DNA from: Treponema sp.
Lineage (GTDB): Bacteria > Spirochaetota > Spirochaetia > Treponematales > Treponemataceae
Assembly: GCA_017617145.1 (NCBI GenBank)
Contig: JAFZWX010000202.1
Span: forward strand, 1-11,291
Length of the DNA stretch: 11,291 bases
Direction: 5' to 3'
Below the pieces are notes generated by a model, which had not been told where the DNA came from, made no database searches, and was given only the letters and a program-made list of their open reading frames with translations. Within the stretch, counting starts at the first letter, position 1, and every line of letters begins with the position of its first letter. Shown piece after piece: positions 7,073-11,291 of this stretch. Both the position numbers and the translations under genes were made by a program.

Positions 7073-7101
7073 ATTATAAACCATAAGATTTAAATTTGCA
7101 A
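7073..7101 (-). promoter_or_regulatory. Sigma-70-type promoter of the sugar importer operon
   Basis: On the minus strand TTGCAA (7101-7096) is followed by exactly 17 nt and a consensus TATAAT (7078-7073). Transcription should start near 7066, giving a leader of about 53 nt. This is the best promoter in the window and explains expression of the binding protein and both permeases. Confidence 0.75.
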
Positions 7102-7113
7102 AATAAAAATAAG

Positions 7114-7130
7114 AAATTTCTTAGAAATTT
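7114..7130. promoter_or_regulatory. 17-bp palindrome upstream of the importer promoter
   Basis: Perfect 8-nt arms AAATTTCT and AGAAATTT surround one central base, 12 bp upstream of the importer -35 box. The position would suit an activator or an upstream operator. It is A+T-rich, as is the surrounding sequence, so chance is a real alternative. Confidence 0.35.
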
Positions 7131-7135
7131 TCACT

Positions 7136-7149
7136 GTTAAACGATTAAC
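7136..7149. promoter_or_regulatory. Candidate LacI/GalR-type operator between divergent genes
   Basis: GTTAAACGATTAAC is a 14-bp near-palindrome with one mismatched position pair and a central CG step, the typical form of operators for LacI-family sugar regulators. It lies about 34 bp upstream of the importer -35 box and 31 bp upstream of the EAL-gene -35 box. It could act on either gene, though not by simple promoter occlusion. No regulator gene is in the window. Confidence 0.4.
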
Positions 7150-7155
7150 TTTCAA

Positions 7156-7195
7156 TTTTTTTTGTGTTTTTTTTCGATTTTTTACATTTTTTTTT
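7156..7195. other. Four helically phased T-tracts (predicted curved DNA)
   Basis: Runs of 8, 8, 6 and 9 T residues occupy 7156-7163, 7167-7174, 7178-7183 and 7187-7195. Their centres are 11, 10 and 10.5 bp apart, matching one helical turn. A-tracts phased this way bend DNA. The array covers the EAL-gene -35 region and its upstream flank. Confidence 0.6.
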
Positions 7196-7210
7196 AAAGT
7201 ATGGTATTAT
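7181..7210 (+). promoter_or_regulatory. Promoter of the cache-GGDEF-EAL gene
   Basis: TTTACA (7181-7186) and TATTAT (7205-7210) are 18 nt apart. Transcription would start near 7217, leaving a very short leader that still includes the AAAGGG ribosome-binding site at 7220-7225. The -35 box sits between the third and fourth phased T-tracts. Confidence 0.55.
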
Positions 7211-7230
7211 AGATGTTGCAAAGGGTAAAA

Positions 7231-9480
7231 ATGAAGAAGCGTTCCTTGAATCCTAAGCATGCAGAGTTTTTCTCTACACTCATTGTTGCAAGTCTTTTTG
7301 TAACAATAGTTATGACAATAGCGGGAACAATTTTTAAACACACTTTGTCAAAGGCCGAAAATCAATATTACGACAGCCTGTATGCTGCACTAGACGGATA
7401 TATGCAGACAACAGAACAAATCAGTCAGCAATACATTAATTCTATAAATGCTTTCTTTATTCCTGGTTTTACCGAAAAGGCTACAGCACAGCAGATTTTT
7501 GATTTTTTGTGTACTTACGACATTAAAAAAAATCCCGATTTCTATTTGATGTATTATATAGATAAAGATGGAACGATGTATTTTTCAAACGGAAATGTAA
7601 TAAAGATGCTGCCGGACAAACATCCTGTTTTATATGATGATTCAACAATTTCGTTTTCTAATGTTTATTACGCAGAACGAAGCAATCAGTATGTTATTGG
7701 AATTGAACAGGCTATTTATGATGAACAGGGAAACAAAAAAGGAGCATTATGTGCTTCGGTTTCGGTAGATTCTTTTAATAAAAAGCTTGAACGCATAAAA
7801 ATCGGACAGAACATAGACTTCTTTATTGTCGATAGTAAAGGTCAGTTTGTATACACCAAGAATAAAAACCTTATTGGTAAAATCTATACTCCAGAACAGG
7901 AAGAATATAAGAAATATTCATCAGACTACCTGGCACAAACAGAGGAACATTTTCTTCCGGCAATTCCTATTAATGGAAAAGAATATGATTTGCTTTTAAA
8001 AAAGCAGACTTTAACTGGTAAAACACTTGTTCTTTCTGTTCCGCATGAAGCAATTGAATCACTCTACACCGAACAAAGAAGAACAAAAAGGTATGCATTT
8101 GTATTCTGTGTAATAATAATTCTGGTGCTTACATTTATTGAAATGAAGATAATGGAAGCGCTTAAAAGAAAGCAGCTTATTACAAACCAATATGATTCCC
8201 TTACAAACTTATGGACACGACAATACTTTGAACAGGAAGCAACAAAACAGTTAAGGGCAAATCCAAAAACAAAATTCATGCTTGTTGAAGCAGATATCCG
8301 AGGCTTTAAATTTATAAATGAAACTTATGGCGAAGAAGCGGCAGACAAGCTGATTGTTTATTATTCAAAGGTTCTTAACAAGTTCTGCGAAAAATTTCAT
8401 GGAATTATTGGACGTGGTTTTGCAGATAGATTTTATGTTCTTTTTAAAGTCACTTCTGTACAGAAAGCAATGGGTGAATTTAAAACCAATATGGTAGAAT
8501 GTGAACAAATAACTTCAAAATCAGAAATTCCATTCTTCCCGAAATTTGGAATTGCTTTTCTGCTGCCCGATAACAAAAAACGCGATATTACAATTCAAGG
8601 TTTAATTGGTCAGGCTTCATTTGCAAAAAGTGCTATTAAAGATGATGCATTAACTCCTTACTCTGTTTATAATTCGCGGCTGCTCGAAAAAATAAATGAT
8701 GAACACAATATCGAAGGAAAAATGCAGCAGGCTCTTGATAACGCAGAGTTCTTCGTAATGTATCAGCCAAAGATTTCTCTTAAAGATGAAAAGATTTGCG
8801 GTGCCGAAGCGCTTGTACGATGGAATAATCCGGAACAGGGTTTTATGACTCCAGATAAATTTATTCCTCTTTTTGAACGAAACGGCTTTATTAAAAAACT
8901 TGACTTTTATGTTTATGAGCAGGTATTCAAATTACTTGAACGTCAGATTGCAGCAGGTGAACCGGTTGTACCGATTTCTGTAAATATGTCGCGCAATCAT
9001 AACAAAGCAGAAAAATTCATTCACGATTTTTTAGAGCTGTTTCACAAATACAATGTTCCGCCGGAGTATATTCAGCTTGAAATTATTGAACGTTCTTTTA
9101 TGGGAAACGATACACTCAGCGAAATTACGGAGCGGCTCCACAAAGAAGGCTTTAGTGTAGCAATGGATGATTTTGGAAGCGGTGAATCGTCTCTTAATAT
9201 GCTCACGACAATTCCTGTTGATGTTTTGAAATTTGATAGAGTATTCCTGCTTTCTTCAATGAACGAAGACGGAACAATGAATGAAAAATCTGCGGAATTT
9301 ATTCACATTCTTATAAACTTAAGTAAGAACCTTGAAAAGCAGTCTGTTTTTGAAGGTGTAGAAACCCAGGAACAATGCGATTTCTTAAAGTCCATTAACT
9401 GCGACGCTATTCAAGGATACTTTTATTCCAAGCCGCTTGCAGAGAAGGATTTTCTGGAGTTTATTAAACTACATTTATAG
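7231..9480 (+). CDS. Membrane cache-GGDEF(degenerate)-EAL protein, probable c-di-GMP phosphodiesterase
   Basis: This 749-residue protein has a membrane segment at about 13-35, an extracytoplasmic cache-like sensor (about 40-280), a second segment (about 288-308), a GGDEF-type domain (about 320-480) and an EAL domain (about 495-745). The GGDEF signature is degraded to FADRF (397-401), so cyclase activity is unlikely. The EAL domain keeps its catalytic set: E526 of EAL, N585, E617 and E620, DDFG (646-649), K667, EGVET (708-712) and Q728, so it should hydrolyse c-di-GMP. Oddities are Ile for Thr in the E-x-T-E motif and Glu652 where loop 6 usually has Tyr (DFGSGES). ATG 7231 is chosen because AAAGGG lies 5 nt upstream. 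An in-frame ATG at 7213 is only 3 nt past the -10 box, too early to be in the transcript. It is divergent from the importer, so its sensor may follow sugars or related signals; that link is inference. Confidence 0.93.
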   Translation: MKKRSLNPKHAEFFSTLIVASLFVTIVMTIAGTIFKHTLSKAENQYYDSLYAALDGYMQTTEQISQQYINSINAFFIPGFTEKATAQQIFDFLCTYDIKKNPDFYLMYYIDKDGTMYFSNGNVIKMLPDKHPVLYDDSTISFSNVYYAERSNQYVIGIEQAIYDEQGNKKGALCASVSVDSFNKKLERIKIGQNIDFFIVDSKGQFVYTKNKNLIGKIYTPEQEEYKKYSSDYLAQTEEHFLPAIPINGKEYDLLLKKQTLTGKTLVLSVPHEAIESLYTEQRRTKRYAFVFCVIIILVLTFIEMKIMEALKRKQLITNQYDSLTNLWTRQYFEQEATKQLRANPKTKFMLVEADIRGFKFINETYGEEAADKLIVYYSKVLNKFCEKFHGIIGRGFADRFYVLFKVTSVQKAMGEFKTNMVECEQITSKSEIPFFPKFGIAFLLPDNKKRDITIQGLIGQASFAKSAIKDDALTPYSVYNSRLLEKINDEHNIEGKMQQALDNAEFFVMYQPKISLKDEKICGAEALVRWNNPEQGFMTPDKFIPLFERNGFIKKLDFYVYEQVFKLLERQIAAGEPVVPISVNMSRNHNKAEKFIHDFLELFHKYNVPPEYIQLEIIERSFMGNDTLSEITERLHKEGFSVAMDDFGSGESSLNMLTTIPVDVLKFDRVFLLSSMNEDGTMNEKSAEFIHILINLSKNLEKQSVFEGVETQEQCDFLKSINCDAIQGYFYSKPLAEKDFLEFIKLHL

Positions 9481-9485
9481 AAAGA

Positions 9486-9513
9486 GATTGCCGGGGCAAG
9501 CCCAGCAATGACA
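9486..9513 (+). repeat. 28-nt hairpin repeat, copy B
   Basis: This copy has GATT, CAAGC and AATGACA at the same positions as copies A and C. The 9-bp stem (9487-9495 with 9501-9509) has one C-A mismatch. It is followed by ACAAAACTTTTT, so on the plus strand it might act as a weak terminator for the EAL gene. Confidence 0.75.
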
Positions 9514-9542
9514 AAACTTTTTCACAGACAAGGACAGACCTA

Positions 9543-9570
9543 TGTCATTATCGGGCTTGACCCGATAATC
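9543..9570 (-). repeat. 28-nt hairpin repeat, copy C
   Basis: Read on the minus strand it has GATT at its start, GTCAAGC in the loop region and AATGACA at its end. The 9-bp stem with loop TCAAG is perfect. Its outer stem pairs are A-T and T-A where copy A has C-G pairs, a compensating change that keeps the fold. It lies 5 nt beyond the gatB stop codon in the gatB transcript direction. Confidence 0.75.
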
Positions 9571-9574
9571 TCTT

Positions 9575-11107
9575 TTACAGTACCGACAGTGCCTTGTTCA
9601 AAAGCTCTGTAGCCTGTTTTGGATTTGCCTTACCTTGCGACTGTTTCATTACTTGACCCATAAGCCAGCCAACTACATTAGTTTTTCCGCTCTTGTAGTC
9701 TTCTACAGCCTTAGGATTTGCTGCAATTACATCCTGAACAAGTTTTTCTATAGCACCTGCGTCGCTTACAACTTCCATACTCTTCTCTTTTATGATATCA
9801 GAAGGCATTTTGTTAGAGGCAAGCATTTCTGCAAATACATCCTTACCCTGCTTTGAAGTAATTTTTCCATCTTCAAGGGCATCGGCAAGCTGAGCAATGT
9901 GGGATGGAGTTATAGAAACATCATTTATAGTCTGTTTTTTCTCGTTCAAAACTGCAAGAAGCTCTGCAAGAATAAGGTTTACTGCACGCTTAGGATTCTT
10001 AGACTTCTTGGCTGCCTCTTCAAAGAACATTGCAAGGTCTTTAGAGGAAGTAATAGTTTCAACATCAAAATCGCTCATTCCGTACTGAGCCTTGTATCGT
10101 ACGCGTTTTGCTTCAGGCAACTCCCCTACAGCTTCTTTTGCAGCGGCAATAAGTTCTTCGCTTACAGTAAACGGCTTGATATCAGGTTCAACAACAAAGC
10201 GATAATCAACAAAGGAGTTTTTGGTACGCTGAACAACAGTTTTACCTTCTTCGTCGTTCCAGCCCATTGTAACTTTAAATCCCGGGTTGAATTCCTGTCT
10301 GTCTTCCATAAACTCCTTAAGCTGGCGCTGAGCTTCGTAGGCACAGGCATCTTTAATTTTCTGGAAAGAGTTAAGGTTTTTAATTTCAGAAATTGGTGTG
10401 TGCCAGAGCTTACCGTCTTCCCAAACGTTTAAGTTGATGTTGGCATCGCAGCGCATGTTACCCTCTTCAAGGTTTCCGTTTGTAACTTTTACATAACGAA
10501 GGATTTCCTGAACAGTCTGCATAAAAAGGGCTGCTTCTTCAGGAGAAGTCATATCAGGCTTAGTTACAATTTCTATAAGTGGAGTTCCACAGCGGTTGTA
10601 GTCAATGTACGAGTGAGCGCCCTGCAAGTGCAAAGACTTACCAACGTCCTCTTCAAGGTGGATTCGTTCTACACGTACACGGCGATACTTTCCATCTATT
10701 ATACAGTCATCGCCTTTGAAATTTTTAGTACGGCATTTTTCTCCGCCAGGCTGTTCATCCTTTGGATAGTGAATAAGCGGAAGATCAACATAACCGTCGG
10801 TACAAAGCGGAATATCATACTGAGTAATCTGATATCCCTTGGCAAGGTCAGGATAAAAATAATGCTTGCGGTCAAACTTAGTATAACGTGCAATGTTACA
10901 GTTCAAGGCCTGCCCCGCAACAGCACCAAGCTCTACATAACCTTTAGAAATACGCGGCATGGCACCAGGAAGTCCAAGACAAACAGGACAAACACGAGTG
11001 TCCGGCATACCACCATATCTATTTTCGCAGGCACAAAAAGCCTTAGTCTTAGTCAAAAGCTGAGTATGAATTTCGCAACCAATTACAATTTCCCACTTGT
11101 CTATCAT
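9575..11107 (-). CDS. gatB: Asp/Glu-tRNA(Asn/Gln) amidotransferase subunit B
   Basis: GatB is the tRNA-binding kinase subunit of GatCAB, which activates Glu- or Asp-charged tRNA and converts it to Gln-tRNA(Gln) or Asn-tRNA(Asn) with ammonia from GatA. The 510-residue product is slightly longer than the common 475-500. Zinc-site cysteines are C25, C27, C40 and C43, the last two in VCPVCLGLPGAMPRIS. The signature KHYFYPDLAKGYQITQYD (81-98) and LEEDVGKS (151-158) mark the catalytic cradle. EIKNLNSF (241-248) follows, and the C-terminal YqeY-like tRNA-binding region ends with VGWLMGQVMKQSQGKANP (479-496). ATG 11107 has AGAGGT upstream. A promoter and at least 184 bp without a gene precede it, and it is convergent with the EAL gene, so gatC and gatA are not adjacent in this window. 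The identification is secure. Confidence 0.98.
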   Translation of the reverse strand: MIDKWEIVIGCEIHTQLLTKTKAFCACENRYGGMPDTRVCPVCLGLPGAMPRISKGYVELGAVAGQALNCNIARYTKFDRKHYFYPDLAKGYQITQYDIPLCTDGYVDLPLIHYPKDEQPGGEKCRTKNFKGDDCIIDGKYRRVRVERIHLEEDVGKSLHLQGAHSYIDYNRCGTPLIEIVTKPDMTSPEEAALFMQTVQEILRYVKVTNGNLEEGNMRCDANINLNVWEDGKLWHTPISEIKNLNSFQKIKDACAYEAQRQLKEFMEDRQEFNPGFKVTMGWNDEEGKTVVQRTKNSFVDYRFVVEPDIKPFTVSEELIAAAKEAVGELPEAKRVRYKAQYGMSDFDVETITSSKDLAMFFEEAAKKSKNPKRAVNLILAELLAVLNEKKQTINDVSITPSHIAQLADALEDGKITSKQGKDVFAEMLASNKMPSDIIKEKSMEVVSDAGAIEKLVQDVIAANPKAVEDYKSGKTNVVGWLMGQVMKQSQGKANPKQATELLNKALSVL

Positions 11108-11134
11108 TCGTGACCTCTTTTTTATTGTTGTAGT

Positions 11135-11163
11135 ATTATATAGAAAAAAGAGTGAATAGTTAA
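11135..11163 (-). promoter_or_regulatory. Candidate promoter of gatB
   Basis: On the minus strand TTAACT (11163-11158) is followed by 17 nt and a consensus TATAAT (11140-11135). Transcription would start near 11128, about 20 nt before the gatB ATG. The -10 box is convincing; the -35 box matches only four of six bases. Confidence 0.5.
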
Positions 11164-11180
11164 TAGGTTATAGTTAATAG
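11156..11180. repeat. Direct repeat upstream of gatB
   Basis: ATAGTTAATAG occurs at 11156-11166 and again at 11170-11180. The first copy covers the candidate gatB -35 box. It may be an operator pair or simply low-complexity A+T-rich sequence. Confidence 0.4.
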
Positions 11181-11183
11181 TAG

Positions 11184-11279
11184 GAGGGGAAAGCCTTCCC
11201 CTCGCTCCAGCCCGTTGAACGGTCTTACGCTACCCCTTCTCCTAAGGGCGCTGCGCCCCTTAAAAACCCCGCTTTTTAA
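11184..11279. repeat. Gene-free cluster of four hairpins, probable dispersed repeat
   Basis: This stretch has no reading frame of note and is clearly richer in G+C than its surroundings. It packs four inverted repeats: GAGGGGAA/TTCCCCTC (11184-11191 with 11196-11203), CCGTT/AACGG (11212-11216 with 11218-11222), GGGCG/CGCCC (11246-11250 with 11254-11258) and TTAAAAA/TTTTTAA (11260-11266 with 11273-11279). Such blocks are usual for dispersed intergenic repeats. A structured non-coding RNA is the alternative. The rest of the sequence to the right edge shows nothing else. Confidence 0.5.
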
Positions 11280-11291
11280 AAAATTTCCACT

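Larger units (their letters stand above)
9481..9575. repeat. 95-bp inverted element filling the convergent gap
   Basis: The ends are perfect 9-bp inverted repeats: AAAGAGATT at 9481-9489 and AATCTCTTT at 9567-9575. Each arm holds one copy of the 28-nt hairpin repeat in opposite orientation, with about 29 nt of unrelated sequence between. The element begins right after the EAL-gene stop codon and ends in the first base of the gatB stop codon. It resembles a small palindromic mobile element or a bidirectional 3'-end structure. No transposase and no obvious target duplication are seen. Confidence 0.65.

Noticed and set aside
7213..7230. Earlier ATG for the EAL gene
   Set aside because: It is 3 nt after the -10 box, so the codon would not be in the mRNA. 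AAAGGG supports ATG 7231.
11184..11291. tRNA gene or CRISPR repeats at the right end
   Set aside because: No cloverleaf and no TTC-type T-arm are present, and the inverted repeats differ from each other, so there is no repeat-spacer pattern.

Overview
This A+T-rich stretch looks like a chromosomal piece of a host- or gut-associated spirochaete, most likely a Treponema. That assignment is an inference. It rests on the relaxed lipobox of the lipoprotein gene, the gene mix (GH94 phosphorylase, CUT1 sugar importer without its own ATPase, cache-GGDEF-EAL protein, GatB), and a short palindromic repeat of a kind I remember from treponeme intergenic regions. No rRNA or other firm taxonomic marker is present.

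Layout. Minus strand, 1-174: the first 58 codons of an MNT-type nucleotidyltransferase that runs off the left edge. 184-2610: a GH94 disaccharide phosphorylase with its own promoter. 2670-3602: a secreted lipoprotein esterase of the PHB-depolymerase/feruloyl-esterase type. 3716-7013: a sugar ABC importer operon transcribed in the order binding protein, permease 1, permease 2. Plus strand, 7231-9480: a membrane-bound cache-GGDEF(degenerate)-EAL protein, divergent from the importer. Minus strand, 9575-11107: gatB, convergent with the EAL gene. From 11108 to the right edge is gatB's promoter and a cluster of hairpins with no gene.

How it fits together. The importer, esterase and GH94 enzyme make a plausible plant- or chitin-derived beta-disaccharide locus. 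The esterase trims ester side groups outside the cytoplasm, the importer takes up the sugar, and GH94 splits it with phosphate into an alpha-sugar-1-phosphate and a monosaccharide. The ATPase must come from elsewhere. The divergent 217-bp region between the importer and the EAL gene holds good promoters in both directions, a LacI-like near-palindrome, a second palindrome and four helically phased T-tracts.

No clearly new biological system is visible. The most interesting unexplained signals are non-coding: a 28-nt hairpin repeat with compensatory stem changes (three copies), a 95-bp inverted element that exactly fills the convergent gap, the phased tracts, and a terminator-like hairpin set directly against the esterase ribosome-binding site. 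Four start codons (GH94, esterase, permease 1, EAL protein) were placed downstream of the longest possible reading frame because of ribosome-binding sites or promoters.
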